From: Paractinoplanes pyxinae
GTDB taxonomy: Bacteria > Actinomycetota > Actinomycetes > Mycobacteriales > Micromonosporaceae
NCBI RefSeq assembly: GCF_026626335.1
Contig: NZ_JAPNTZ010000007.1
Location: forward strand, 496,001 to 560,000
Direction: 5' to 3'
Length of the DNA stretch: 64,000 nucleotides
Shown here: one piece after another, positions 50,045 to 60,778 of the stretch
Numbering within the stretch: the first letter of the stretch is position 1
Layout: each line of letters opens with the position of its first letter
Program-made: the position numbers and the translations under genes
Notes under the pieces: generated by a model
Told to the model about the DNA's origin: nothing
Databases searched by the model: none
The model's input: the letters and a program-made list of their open reading frames with translations, nothing else

Positions 50045-50680
50045 TCAGGCGATGCTAGTGCCCGGCGCGACGTGTGCGTACTTCGTGCCACCGAGTCGTT
50101 CCAGGTGTCCGTCCGACACCTTGGCCCCGGTCTCGGTGAGCAGATAGTCGTGCAGGGCGTAGGCCCGGCCCGGCTTGACCGCGCGGACGAAGTCGATGGA
50201 TTCGGAAAGCTTCATCCAAGGAGCATTCAACGGCGCGAAAAGCGTGTCCACCGTGGTGTCCTCCGGCACGGTGAACGAGTCACCGGGGTGATACAGATTC
50301 GTGGACTCGTCGGCGATCAGGTAGCCCACGTTGGCGATGCGCGGGATGTCCGGATGAATCACCGCATGCTGACCGCCGTACACCCGAATTCGGTAGCCCG
50401 CAGCCTCGAACGTGCCGCCCGGCTCGACGGCGGTGGCCACCCCGGCGAACTGCGGATGCTGGGCCAGCACGTCGGCGTGGGCGAAGAGCCGCAGCTCGGG
50501 CCGCTTGCCGATCGCCTCGCCGAGCGCATCCGGGTCCAGGTGGTCGAAGTGCTCGTGGGTGATCAGCACCGCGTCGGCGCCGTCCAGGGCCGCCCGCTCG
50601 CTGAACGCGCCGGGGTCGACCACGAGGACGCCCGCGCCCTCGACCCGCAGACAGGAATGGGTGAACTTCGTGATGCGCAC
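50045..50680 (-). CDS. MBL-fold metallo-hydrolase (UlaG-like)
   Basis: 211 residues with the zinc motif LITHEHFDHLD near residue 40 and further ligands His in GGQHAVIH and Asp in YHPGDSF. Related proteins cleave lactones or phosphodiesters, but the substrate is unknown here. GTG 50680 has a clear GGAGGGA ribosome binding site, five to six bases upstream. The next minus-strand gene starts two bases beyond its stop, so they are probably coupled. Confidence 0.87.
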   Translation of the reverse strand: MRITKFTHSCLRVEGAGVLVVDPGAFSERAALDGADAVLITHEHFDHLDPDALGEAIGKRPELRLFAHADVLAQHPQFAGVATAVEPGGTFEAAGYRIRVYGGQHAVIHPDIPRIANVGYLIADESTNLYHPGDSFTVPEDTTVDTLFAPLNAPWMKLSESIDFVRAVKPGRAYALHDYLLTETGAKVSDGHLERLGGTKYAHVAPGTSIA

Positions 50681-50756
50681 GGGATCCCTCCGCTGCCGAT
50701 TCGTAACCGCTCATCTCGCAGTCTGCCGGAACCGGAATGGCTTCGCCGCACGTCCT

Positions 50757-50921
50757 AAGACGTGTTTCGTCACTGGGCCCGACCCGCGCCGGGGCCCAGA
50801 TTCCGCCTGCGCACGTCCCGCGAAAGGCCGGTTACAACACCGGTAGCCGGCCTTCCGCGGGCCGCACGCAGACGAAATCTGGACCTCGCCGCAAGCCGAC
50901 CCCAGTAACGAAACACGTCTT
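50757..50921. repeat. 165-bp imperfect palindrome (MITE-like or long hairpin)
   Basis: Outer arms AAGACGTGTTTCGTCACTGGG-like (50757-50777) and its complement (50901-50921) differ at one base; inner arms continue with about 80 percent pairing down to CGGCC/GGCCG next to the loop (about 50831-50845). The element fills the gap between the metallo-hydrolase and the DUF4349 lipoprotein. No open reading frame of its own. Could be a miniature inverted-repeat element or an mRNA leader structure. Confidence 0.85.
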
Positions 50922-50952
50922 GCGCACACCGAAACGGGGATGGGGAGAAAGC

Positions 50953-51921
50953 ATGCGTGCTCGCTCGCGAACCACATATTTGCTCGGAACAGTCGTCTTG
51001 ACCGGTCTGCTGCTCGCCGGGTGCGGATCGGACGACTCACAGAACTCGGCCGGCATGTCCGCGGCCGACGCCCCTGCCGTGGGCGAGGCCGCGCCCCAGG
51101 TGGGCGAGGCACAAAAGGCAGAGGGCGCCGACACCGCGGCCAAGGCGCCCGACCTGCGGGTCGACCAGCGCTCCATCATCTATCGGGGCACGATCACCGT
51201 ACGGGTCGAGAACGTAGACGCCGCGGCCGGTCAGGCCACCGGCGTCGCCAAGACGGCCGGCGGCTTCGTCAGCGGGGACAACCGGAGCAGCGGCTCCGGG
51301 GCGGACACGGCGACGATGGAACTGCGCGTCCCGGCCGACAAGTTCGGGGCGACGGTCGACCAACTGTCCAAGCTGGGCACCGAGGAACAGCGGCAGATCA
51401 GCACCGAGGACGTCACCGAGCAGACCATCGACCTGGATGCCCGGATCACCGTGCAGCAGGCCCGGGTCGACAGCGGGCGCAAGCTGCTGGCCCAGGCCAA
51501 GTCGCTGAACGACCTGGTGATGCTCGAACGTGAGGTGGCGACGCGGGAGGCCGACCTCGCCTCGCTGCAGGCCAAGAAGCGCAACCTGGCCGACCTGACC
51601 GCCCTCTCGACGATCACCGTGACGCTGCTCGACCCCGAGGCCGACGCGGTGGTCGAGGAGGGGCCGCCCGGCTTCCTGAGCGGGCTGGGCGCGGGCTGGG
51701 ACGCCCTGCTGGCCTCGCTGAAGGTGCTGCTGACGGTGCTGGGCGCGCTGCTGCCCTGGCTGATCGCGTTCGGCCTGCCGATCTGGGGCATCGTCTACGC
51801 CGTACGGCGCTACAACCGCACCCGTCGGGCGGCGCGACCGGCCCCGGCCTTCGCCCACCAGCCCCCGCCGGCGGTGCAGCCCCCGGTTTCGGGGCCGCCC
51901 GCGCAGCAGGACGAGCCCTAG
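50953..51921 (+). CDS. DUF4349 lipoprotein
   Basis: 322 residues, exported and lipid-anchored: signal with lipobox LLLAGC (Cys near residue 22). The DUF4349 domain (IIYRGTITVRVENVDAAAGQATGVAKTAGGFV ... ELRVPADKFGATVDQL) is followed by a coiled coil (residues about 165-215) and a C-terminal membrane helix (LLTVLGALLPWLIAFGLPIWGIVYAV), so the protein is attached at both ends. Function unknown. ATG 50953 has GGGGAGAA upstream. The 165-bp palindrome ends 31 bases before the start. Confidence 0.87.
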   Translation: MRARSRTTYLLGTVVLTGLLLAGCGSDDSQNSAGMSAADAPAVGEAAPQVGEAQKAEGADTAAKAPDLRVDQRSIIYRGTITVRVENVDAAAGQATGVAKTAGGFVSGDNRSSGSGADTATMELRVPADKFGATVDQLSKLGTEEQRQISTEDVTEQTIDLDARITVQQARVDSGRKLLAQAKSLNDLVMLEREVATREADLASLQAKKRNLADLTALSTITVTLLDPEADAVVEEGPPGFLSGLGAGWDALLASLKVLLTVLGALLPWLIAFGLPIWGIVYAVRRYNRTRRAARPAPAFAHQPPPAVQPPVSGPPAQQDEP

Positions 51922-52070
51922 AAAGCGCCTGCCGCGCTGAGGTGCCGTCGGCGAGCGCGGCGGACCCTCTAGAAAGCGCCTGTCGCGCTGAGACGCCGCC
52001 GGCCAGGGCGGCAAGATCTCTAGAACGCGCCTGTCGCCAGAGCGGCCAGAGCGGTGTGGACCATGACCCG
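51918..52070. repeat. Three 51-bp units: 3' end of M20 gene and two downstream copies
   Basis: Units start at 51918, 51969 and 52020, each with CTAGAA(A/C)GCGCCTG. Unit 3 is the real C-terminal end of the amidohydrolase (ALATGAF-stop); units 1 and 2 would encode SAAGAF-stop and SATGAF-stop in the same frame. Units 1 and 2 contain AGCGC-N5-GCGCT hairpins. They fill the whole gap to the DUF4349 stop. Confidence 0.85.
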
Positions 52071-53276
52071 GACTCCGTAGCCGATGCAGGTCTCGTCCAC
52101 ATCGAAGTCGCCCTGGTGCAGGTCGTGCTTCTCGTCCGAGCCGGGCACGCCCGTGCCCAGCCGGATCATCGCGCCCGGCACCTGGTCGAGGTAGAACGCG
52201 AAGTCCTCCCCGCCCATGCTGATCTCGGCCTCGACCACCCGCTCGGCGCCCAGCGCGGCCCCGGCCGCACCGGCGATCACGGCGGCCGCCATCCGGTCGT
52301 TGATCACCGGCGGGACGCCACGGTGGTAGCCCACCTCGACCTGGGCCCCGGTCGGCGCGACCACATCCTTGATCAGCTGGGTGACCAGCTCGGGCGCCGT
52401 CCGCCAGGCCTCGCGCGAGAGGATGCGCACGGTTCCGCGGGCCACACCCTCGCCCGGGATCGCGTTGAACGCCTCGCCCGCGTGCACCGCGCCCCACACC
52501 ATCGACAGCCCGGCCCGCGGGTCGACCCGGCGGCCGAGCAGGGCCGGCACGTCCACGATGACCTTGCTCAGCGCGTACACCAGGTCGGCCGTCAGGTGCG
52601 GGCGGGCGGTGTGCCCGCCGGGGCCGCTCAGCTTGATGTCGACCGTGTCGGCGGCCGCGGTGAACGGGCCCGAGCGCACGCCGATCAGGCCGGACGGCAG
52701 CTGCGGGTAGCAGTGCAGCGCGAAGATCGCGGCGACGTCCTTGAGCGCGCCCGCGGCGATCAGCTTGGGCGCGCCGGAGGGAACCGTCTCTTCGGCGCAC
52801 TGGAAGATCAGCCGGACCCGGCCCGGGAGCTGACCGCTCTCGGCGAGCTGCTGCAGGGCCAGACCGAGGCCGAGCATCACAGTGGTGTGCACGTCGTGAC
52901 CGCAGGCGTGCGCCACCTTGGGCACCGTGGACTTGTAGGGCACGTCCTTGAGATCTTGCAGGGGCAGCGCGTCGAGGTCGGCGCGGAACGCGATGACCCG
53001 GTCGCCCTCGCCGATGTCGCAGATCAGACCGTTGCCCTCGGGCAGCATCCGCGGCGACAGCCCGGCCACGGCCAGCTCGCGGGCGACCAGGGCGGCCGTC
53101 TCGAACTCGCGGTAGGACGGCTCGGGGTGGGCGTGAATGTGCCGACGAATCGCTACGAGCTCCGCGCCACGGGTGGCGAGCCAGCGGTCGAGCTGGCCGG
53201 GCAGGGGCTCGGCGCCGGGCAGAGGCCCGGGCCACTCCGCATGGGCCCCTTCGGGCTCCGTCAGAGTAGTAGTCAC
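52020..53276 (-). CDS. M20 family amidohydrolase/peptidase
   Basis: Zinc hydrolase of 418 residues (hippurate hydrolase, AmiA/AmiB-like group) cleaving N-acyl amino acids or similar amides. Motifs: HIHAHPEPSYREFETA, ACGHDVHTTVMLGLGLAL (metal His and Asp), FQCAEETVPSGA (catalytic Glu) and ISMGGEDFAFYLDQVPG. GTG 53276 is the first start before TTTLTEPEG; no promoter box or strong ribosome binding site confirms it. Its 3' end is repeated twice downstream. In M. tuberculosis amiA1/amiB1 lie in the same neighbourhood. Confidence 0.9.
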   Translation of the reverse strand: MTTTLTEPEGAHAEWPGPLPGAEPLPGQLDRWLATRGAELVAIRRHIHAHPEPSYREFETAALVARELAVAGLSPRMLPEGNGLICDIGEGDRVIAFRADLDALPLQDLKDVPYKSTVPKVAHACGHDVHTTVMLGLGLALQQLAESGQLPGRVRLIFQCAEETVPSGAPKLIAAGALKDVAAIFALHCYPQLPSGLIGVRSGPFTAAADTVDIKLSGPGGHTARPHLTADLVYALSKVIVDVPALLGRRVDPRAGLSMVWGAVHAGEAFNAIPGEGVARGTVRILSREAWRTAPELVTQLIKDVVAPTGAQVEVGYHRGVPPVINDRMAAAVIAGAAGAALGAERVVEAEISMGGEDFAFYLDQVPGAMIRLGTGVPGSDEKHDLHQGDFDVDETCIGYGVRVMVHTALAALATGAF

Positions 53277-53487
53277 GTCGGTTTCCGCACTCTCGAAGTT
53301 TTGTCAGGTTTTTGCGACGCGCGACAGCTTAGACCGTTTTAGGTGACGCTGTGCAACGCCATTCCCGTGCCCGATGGATAGCGCACGGTGACAAAAACCC
53401 TGGGTACGGGAGCTGGTGGCTCCCTCACCCCCGACAACCGGTTACGAATGCGAGGGGTGACGCAGGTTCAACGGTGCCACGCGATGG

Positions 53488-55053
53488 TCAGAAACGCTCG
53501 ACCGGGTGGTAGACGCCCCACACACCGCGCAAGGTGTGGCATACCTCGCCCACAGTGGCACGAAGACGCAACGCCTCTTTCATCAACGGTAGGACGTTCT
53601 CGGTTCCACCGGCGGCCTTCGCCAAATCCGCCAGGGCCGCCTCGACCGCCTCGTTGTCGCGCGCGGCCCGCAGCGCGGCCAGCCGGGCCACCTGGGCCGC
53701 CTCGATCGCCGGGTCGACGCGGAGCGGCTCGTAGCGCTCCTCCTCGTCGGCCGCGAACCGGTTGACCCCGACCACGACCCGCTCGCCGTTGTCGATCTCG
53801 TTGGCGATGCGGTAGGCCGAGGCCTCGATCTCTTGCTTCTGGAAGCCCTGCTCGATGGCGTCGACCGAGGACCCGTACGAGAAAACGCGCTCGATCAGCT
53901 CGGTGGCCTGCTTCTCGACCTCGTCGGTCAGAGCCTCGATGGCGTACGAGCCGGCGAACGGGTCGACCGTGCCGGTGAGGCCCGATTCGTAGGCCAGGAC
54001 CTGCTGGGTGCGCAGGGCCAGGCGGGCCGACTTCTCGGTGGGCAGGGCGATCGCCTCGTCGTAGGCGTTGGTGTGCAGCGACTGGGTGCCGCCGGCCACC
54101 GCGCCGAGCGCCTGGATGGCCACCCGCACCAGGTTGACCTCGGGCTGCTGGGCGGTGAGCTGCACCCCGGCGGTCTGGGTGTGGAAGCGCAGCATCAGCG
54201 ATTTTGGATCTTGGGCGCCGAACTCGTCCCGCATGATCCGGGCCCACATGCGCCGGGCCGCGCGGAACTTGGCGATCTCTTCGAGAAGCGTCGTACGGGC
54301 GACGAAGAAGAACGACAGCCGGGGCGCGAAATCGTCGACGGCCAGACCCGCGGCGAGTGCCGCCCGCACGTACTCGATGCCGTTGGCCAGCGTGAAGGCG
54401 ATTTCCTGAGCGGGCGTGGCCCCGGCCTCGGCCATGTGATAGCCGGAGATCGAAATAGTGTTCCATTTCGGGATCTCGGCCCGGCAATACGCGAATGTGT
54501 CGGCGACCAGCCGCAACGACGGTTTCGGCGGGAAGATGTACGTGCCGCGCGCGATGTATTCCTTCAGGATGTCGTTCTGGATCGTGCCCTGCAGGGCCGA
54601 ACCGGGAACGCCCTGCTCCTCGGCCACCAGCTGATAGAGCAGCAGCAGCACCGAGCCCGGCGCGTTGATCGTCATCGAGGTCGAGACCCGGTCGAGCGGG
54701 ATGCCGTCGAAGAGTTGCCGCATGTCGTCGAGCGAGTCGATGGCCACGCCGACCTTGCCCACCTCGCCGTGCGCGATCGCGTCGTCCGAGTCGTAGCCCA
54801 TCTGGGTGGGCAGGTCGAACGCCACCGACAGGCCCATCGTGCCCGCCGCCAGCAGCTGGTGATAGCGCGCGTTGGACTCGGCCGCCGTGCCGAAGCCGGC
54901 GTATTGCCGCATGGTCCACGGGCGTTTCGTATACATCGTCGGGTAGACGCCGCGGGTGTACGGGAACTCGCCCGGCTCACCGATCGGCGCGTCCGGAGCG
55001 ACGTCGCCCTCCCGGTACACCGGCTTGATCTCGAAACCCGACTCCGCGTTCAC
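53488..55053 (-). CDS. Acyl-CoA mutase large subunit, methylmalonyl-CoA mutase type
   Basis: B12-dependent isomerase subunit without the cobalamin-binding domain (521 residues). The substrate TIM barrel is complete: GVYPTMYTKRPWTMRQYAGF, FDLPTQMGYDSDD, NDILKEYIARGTYIFPP, SGYHMAEAGATPAQEIAFTL and GGTQSLHTNAYDEA. Tyr41 (in TMYTK) and the Arg of IARGTYIFPP match the residues that select methylmalonyl-CoA, whereas isobutyryl-CoA mutases have Phe and Gln there. The small B12 subunit is not in this window. GTG 55053 has TAGGAT (55061-55066) seven bases upstream. Confidence 0.88.
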   Translation of the reverse strand: MNAESGFEIKPVYREGDVAPDAPIGEPGEFPYTRGVYPTMYTKRPWTMRQYAGFGTAAESNARYHQLLAAGTMGLSVAFDLPTQMGYDSDDAIAHGEVGKVGVAIDSLDDMRQLFDGIPLDRVSTSMTINAPGSVLLLLYQLVAEEQGVPGSALQGTIQNDILKEYIARGTYIFPPKPSLRLVADTFAYCRAEIPKWNTISISGYHMAEAGATPAQEIAFTLANGIEYVRAALAAGLAVDDFAPRLSFFFVARTTLLEEIAKFRAARRMWARIMRDEFGAQDPKSLMLRFHTQTAGVQLTAQQPEVNLVRVAIQALGAVAGGTQSLHTNAYDEAIALPTEKSARLALRTQQVLAYESGLTGTVDPFAGSYAIEALTDEVEKQATELIERVFSYGSSVDAIEQGFQKQEIEASAYRIANEIDNGERVVVGVNRFAADEEERYEPLRVDPAIEAAQVARLAALRAARDNEAVEAALADLAKAAGGTENVLPLMKEALRLRATVGEVCHTLRGVWGVYHPVERF

Positions 55054-55247
55054 ATCGGGAATCCTAAGGCTTCGTTCAACCCTGGAGCGTGAGGACTTTC
55101 GCACTCTGCGTCCGAATCGGTGGACACAATGCGATTTCACCGTCACCTACCGTCGAGTTCACCGGAACACGTCGGCGGTGACTTTCAAATCGGGGCGGGG
55201 GCACGGCAAGATAGCGGGGTTGGTCGACGGCCCCCTACACCCCCTCG

Positions 55248-57164
<1,917 letters not shown>

Positions 57165-57191
57165 GGGTTCGCGGCGTGCTATCAATCCCTG

Positions 57192-58832
57192 ATGGCGCCT
57201 GACGACGAACTGCGTACCCTCGCCGAGGCCTGGCTGGCCGACGACCCCGACCCGGCCACCCGGGACGAGCTGACCCGGCTGGTGGCCGGGCTGCCCGGCA
57301 CGGCGTCCGAACTGCGCGACCGGTTCGCCGGCCCGCTGACCTTCGGCACGGCCGGGCTGCGCGGACGGCTGCGAGCCGGGCCGAACGGCATGAACCTCGC
57401 GGTCGTCACGCGGGCGGCGGCCGGGCTCGTCGGCTGGCTCGCCGCGCAGGGCGGGCAGGGCCCACTGGTGATCGGCTACGACGCCCGGCACGGCTCGAAA
57501 GAGTTCGCCAAGCAGACGGCCCGGGTTGCCACCGGCTCGGGCCGGGACGCGCTGATCATGCCGTCGCTGCAGCCGACCCCGGTGCTGGCCTACGCCGTCC
57601 GCGCGCTCGACGCCGTGGCCGGGGTCATGGTGACCGCGAGCCACAACCCGCCTCAGGACAACGGCTACAAGGTGTATCTGGGCCGTGAGCTGGGCGGACC
57701 GGCGGGCGACGGCGCTCAGATCGTGCCGCCGGCCGACGCCGGCATCGAGGCGGCCATCCGGGCCATCGGGCCCATCGCCGACATCCCGCTCGGCTCGGCC
57801 GGCACGCTGGTCGACGAGAAAACTATTGAGGGGTACGCCCGGAGCGCGGCCGCCGTGCTCGATGCCGACGGTCCGCGTGACCTCACCGTCGCCTACACGC
57901 CCATGCACGGCGTCGGCGGCGCCACACTGCTGGCCGCGTTCGCCGCCGCCGGCTTCCGGGCCCCGGCCGTGGTGGCGGCCCAGGCCGAGCCCGACCCGGA
58001 GTTCCCCACCGTCGCCTTCCCCAACCCGGAGGAGCCGGGCGCGATGGACCGGCTGCTCGCGCTGGCCGCCTCGTCCGGGGCCGACCTGGCCATCGCCAAC
58101 GACCCGGACGCCGACCGGTGCGCGGTGGCCGTTCCCACGGCCGGCGGCGGGTGGCGGGCGCTGCGTGGCGACGAGCTGGGCGCACTGCTCGGTGATCACC
58201 TGATCCGGCGGGGCGTTCCGGGGACGTACGCGACCACGATCGTTTCTTCGCAGCTGCTGGGCCGCCTCTGCGCGGCCCGGGGAGTGCCCTACGCCGAGAC
58301 GCTGACCGGCTTCAAGTGGATCGTGCGGGCGGCCGAGGAGCTGGCGTACGGCTACGAGGAGGCGCTCGGCTACTGCGTGGCCCCCGGCATGGTGCGCGAC
58401 AAGGACGGCATCACGGCGGCGCTCACCGTGGCCGAGCTCGCGGCCGGGCTCAAGGCCGAGGGGCGTACGTTGCTGGATCGTCTCGACGAGCTGGCCACCG
58501 AGTTCGGCGTGCACGCCACCGACCAGCTCTCGGTGCGGGTCGACGACCTGGCCGAGATCGGGGCGGCGATGACCCGGGCTCGGCAGGCGCCGCCGGCCAC
58601 CCTGCTCGGGGCGCCCGCGAGCATCACCGACGACACCGCCAACAACGTGCTGACCTTCCGCACCGGGGCGGTCCGTGCGGTGATCCGGCCGTCCGGCACC
58701 GAGCCCAAGCTCAAGGCCTACCTCGAGGTGGTCGAGCCGGTGGCCGAGGGAGATCTGGCCGCCGCCCGGTCAAGGGCGAGCGACGGCCTGGCCGAGCTGC
58801 GGCGGGAGATCGCCGCCGCGCTCGGAGTCTGA
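57192..58832 (+). CDS. pmmB: Phosphomannomutase/phosphoglucomutase (alpha-D-phosphohexomutase)
   Basis: 546 residues interconverting sugar 1- and 6-phosphates (hexose or pentose). Active-site serine loop GVMVTASHNPPQDNGYKVY, metal loop NDPDADRCAVAVP, sugar loop GYEEALGYCVAPG and phosphate loop RPSGTEPKLKAYLEVV are intact. By length and position (near deoC and upp) it is like Rv3308/PmmB and could also act on deoxyribose or ribose 1-phosphate from nucleoside breakdown. Its TGA abuts the stop of the convergent GPP34 gene. Confidence 0.93.
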   Translation: MAPDDELRTLAEAWLADDPDPATRDELTRLVAGLPGTASELRDRFAGPLTFGTAGLRGRLRAGPNGMNLAVVTRAAAGLVGWLAAQGGQGPLVIGYDARHGSKEFAKQTARVATGSGRDALIMPSLQPTPVLAYAVRALDAVAGVMVTASHNPPQDNGYKVYLGRELGGPAGDGAQIVPPADAGIEAAIRAIGPIADIPLGSAGTLVDEKTIEGYARSAAAVLDADGPRDLTVAYTPMHGVGGATLLAAFAAAGFRAPAVVAAQAEPDPEFPTVAFPNPEEPGAMDRLLALAASSGADLAIANDPDADRCAVAVPTAGGGWRALRGDELGALLGDHLIRRGVPGTYATTIVSSQLLGRLCAARGVPYAETLTGFKWIVRAAEELAYGYEEALGYCVAPGMVRDKDGITAALTVAELAAGLKAEGRTLLDRLDELATEFGVHATDQLSVRVDDLAEIGAAMTRARQAPPATLLGAPASITDDTANNVLTFRTGAVRAVIRPSGTEPKLKAYLEVVEPVAEGDLAAARSRASDGLAELRREIAAALGV

Positions 58833-59516
58833 TCAGGCGGGCTTCGGCGCGCCCAGCGCGGCCTGGATCGCCTTGCCCAGCGTCGCCACCACGAGGGCCA
58901 CGCTGGGCCGGACGATCGAGTCCTCCAGGTTGCCGCCGGCCATGAAGCCGGCGCCCGAGGCGATCTGCTCGAGCCGCTCGTGCGCCCGGGCAACCTCGTC
59001 GGCGGGAAGGCGCAGGTTGGGCTCCATGCGGCACGCGACCAGCAGGGTGGCCAGCGCGGCGGTGCGCTCGTCGCACGGCGCCTGGCTGGTCAGGGCGTCG
59101 GCCAGCCGGCCCCGGATCTCGGCCTCGAAGGCCGGGTCGGTGGTCGGGTAGCGGTGCACGTGGATGACGCCCATCTGGGTCTCGTCGATGTCCTGGATCA
59201 CGCCGCGGGCGACGAGGTCTTCGAGGACACGGGTGCGCAGGCGGTGCCGCAGGCGCTGGACCCACTGGGCGGGGGTGTGCGGCTCGTCCTCGGCGGCCTT
59301 GGCGAGCACGGCGTCGGCGATCGCGTCACCGATCGGGCTGGGGTCGATGACTTTCAGGTACCCGTCGACGTACGCGATCCGCCCGGCCAGCGCGAGGTCG
59401 ACCAGCACGGCCGCGGCCATGCCGAGGTCGAGCCCGATGCGGGAACCGGTCGCCTTGCCGGTCTGGTCGTCGTACGCGAGGAGGAGCAGTTCCTCGGCGA
59501 GAGGCATGGAGGTCAT
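58833..59516 (-). CDS. GPP34 (GOLPH3/Vps74-like) family protein
   Basis: 227 residues, helical. The N-terminal pattern LAEELLLLAYDDQTGKATGSR followed by LGMAAAVLVDLALAGRI and LVARGVIQDI is characteristic of GPP34, a family that in eukaryotes binds phosphatidylinositol 4-phosphate in the Golgi; actinobacteria have many copies of unknown role. ATG 59516 has TATCGT (minus strand, 59525-59530) eight bases upstream. Confidence 0.88.
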   Translation of the reverse strand: MTSMPLAEELLLLAYDDQTGKATGSRIGLDLGMAAAVLVDLALAGRIAYVDGYLKVIDPSPIGDAIADAVLAKAAEDEPHTPAQWVQRLRHRLRTRVLEDLVARGVIQDIDETQMGVIHVHRYPTTDPAFEAEIRGRLADALTSQAPCDERTAALATLLVACRMEPNLRLPADEVARAHERLEQIASGAGFMAGGNLEDSIVRPSVALVVATLGKAIQAALGAPKPA

Positions 59517-59603
59517 GGATCGAAACGATAGTGTCCCCAGTCACGCAATCAGATCGCCAGGTCGGTTATATCCCGGTTGTAACGGGTCTTCTAGAGTGCT
59601 GGC

Positions 59604-60089
59604 GTGCAGGCGATCATCGCGACCCTCGGGTACGTCCTGTCCGCCGACGGCCGTGAGGTGCTGATGGTCCGGCGGGACACGCGGCCCGACGACCTCCACT
59701 ACGGCAAGTACAACGGGCTGGGCGGCAAGCTCGAACCGGACGAGGACGTGGTGAGCGGGCTGCGGCGCGAGATCCGCGAGGAGGCCGGCATCGAGTGCAC
59801 GGCGGTCGAGATGGCGGGCACGATCTCGTGGCCCGGCTTCGGCCGCGGCGGCGCCAACTGGTTCGGCTTCCTGTTCCGCGTCACCGCCTGGACGGGCACC
59901 CCGCTGACCGGCAACGACGAGGGCAGCCTGCACTGGGTGCCGATTGACGACGTGCTCGCGGGCAAGGTGCCGATGTGGGAGTCCGACCGGCACTTCCTGC
60001 CGCTGGTCTTCGCCGACTCCCCCACCGTCTTCCACGGCGTCATGCCGTTCGCTCAGGGGAAGGCTCTCAGCTGGAGCTTTACCTCTTAG
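59604..60089 (+). CDS. NUDIX hydrolase, MutT-like
   Basis: 161 residues with a complete Nudix box GGKLEPDEDVVSGLRREIREEAGI (about residues 40-62). Length and YGKYNGLGGKLEPDED resemble 8-oxo-dGTP/2-OH-dATP diphosphatases (MTH1-like), which clean the nucleotide pool. GTG 59604 has TAGAGT (59592-59597) six bases upstream. The stop interlocks with upp in TTAG (60086-60089). Confidence 0.9.
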   Translation: MQAIIATLGYVLSADGREVLMVRRDTRPDDLHYGKYNGLGGKLEPDEDVVSGLRREIREEAGIECTAVEMAGTISWPGFGRGGANWFGFLFRVTAWTGTPLTGNDEGSLHWVPIDDVLAGKVPMWESDRHFLPLVFADSPTVFHGVMPFAQGKALSWSFTS

Positions 60090-60718
60090 AACCTCCGCAT
60101 GCCGCCGAACTGGCGGTCGCCCGCGTCGCCCAGGCCGGGGACGATGTACTTCTTCTCGTTCAGGCCCTCGTCGATCGAGGCGGTGACCAGGCGCAGCGGC
60201 AGGCCGGACTTCTCGAGCCGGCTGATGCCCTCGGGGGCGGCCAGCACGCAGCAGATGATCACGTCGGTGCACCCGCGGTCGACCAGCAGCTGGCAGCAGT
60301 GCAGCAGCGAGCCGCCGGTGGCCAGCATCGGGTCGAGCACCAGCACCGGCTGGCCCGAGAGGTCGCCAGGCAGCGATTCCATGTACGCCCGGGGCTCGTA
60401 CGTGTGCTCGTCGCGCGCCAGGCCGACGAAGCCCATCGACGACTCGGGCAGCAGCGCCAGCGCCGAGTCGGCCATGCCCAGGCCGGCCCGCAGCACGGGC
60501 ACGATCAGCGGCGGGTTGGCCAGCCGGATGCCCTCGGTGGGAGCGACTGGCGTGCTGATCGGGTACGTCTCGGTGGCGAACGAGCGCGCCGCCTCGTAGA
60601 CCACCATCGTGGTCAGCTCGTGCAGGGACGCCCGGAACACGCCGGAGTCCGTCTCGGCCTTGCGCATGGCGGTGAGCCGGGTCTGAGCCAGCGGGTGATC
60701 TACGACGAGTACGTCCAC
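60086..60718 (-). CDS. upp: Uracil phosphoribosyltransferase
   Basis: Pyrimidine salvage: uracil plus PRPP to UMP. 210 residues with VVDHPLAQTRLTAMR at the start, PVLRAGLGMADSALALLP, PRPP loop VLVLDPMLATGGSLLHC and the uracil-binding end YIVPGLGDAGDRQFG. GTG 60718 gives the usual MDVLVVDHPLAQ start and has TAGGTT (60726-60731) seven bases upstream; ATG 60739 would place this box inside the gene. Confidence 0.96.
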   Translation of the reverse strand: MDVLVVDHPLAQTRLTAMRKAETDSGVFRASLHELTTMVVYEAARSFATETYPISTPVAPTEGIRLANPPLIVPVLRAGLGMADSALALLPESSMGFVGLARDEHTYEPRAYMESLPGDLSGQPVLVLDPMLATGGSLLHCCQLLVDRGCTDVIICCVLAAPEGISRLEKSGLPLRLVTASIDEGLNEKKYIVPGLGDAGDRQFGGMRRF

Positions 60719-60778
60719 GCCGATCAACCTACCGGTCATTCAAGATCAACTGTCGGGGGCCCGCGTAGAATCGTTCTC

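Noticed and set aside
51037..53235. 732-codon minus-strand frame overlapping DUF4349 and the M20 gene
   Set aside because: Its sequence is Arg/Pro low complexity, in a different frame from the M20 motifs, and it crosses the 51-bp repeats.
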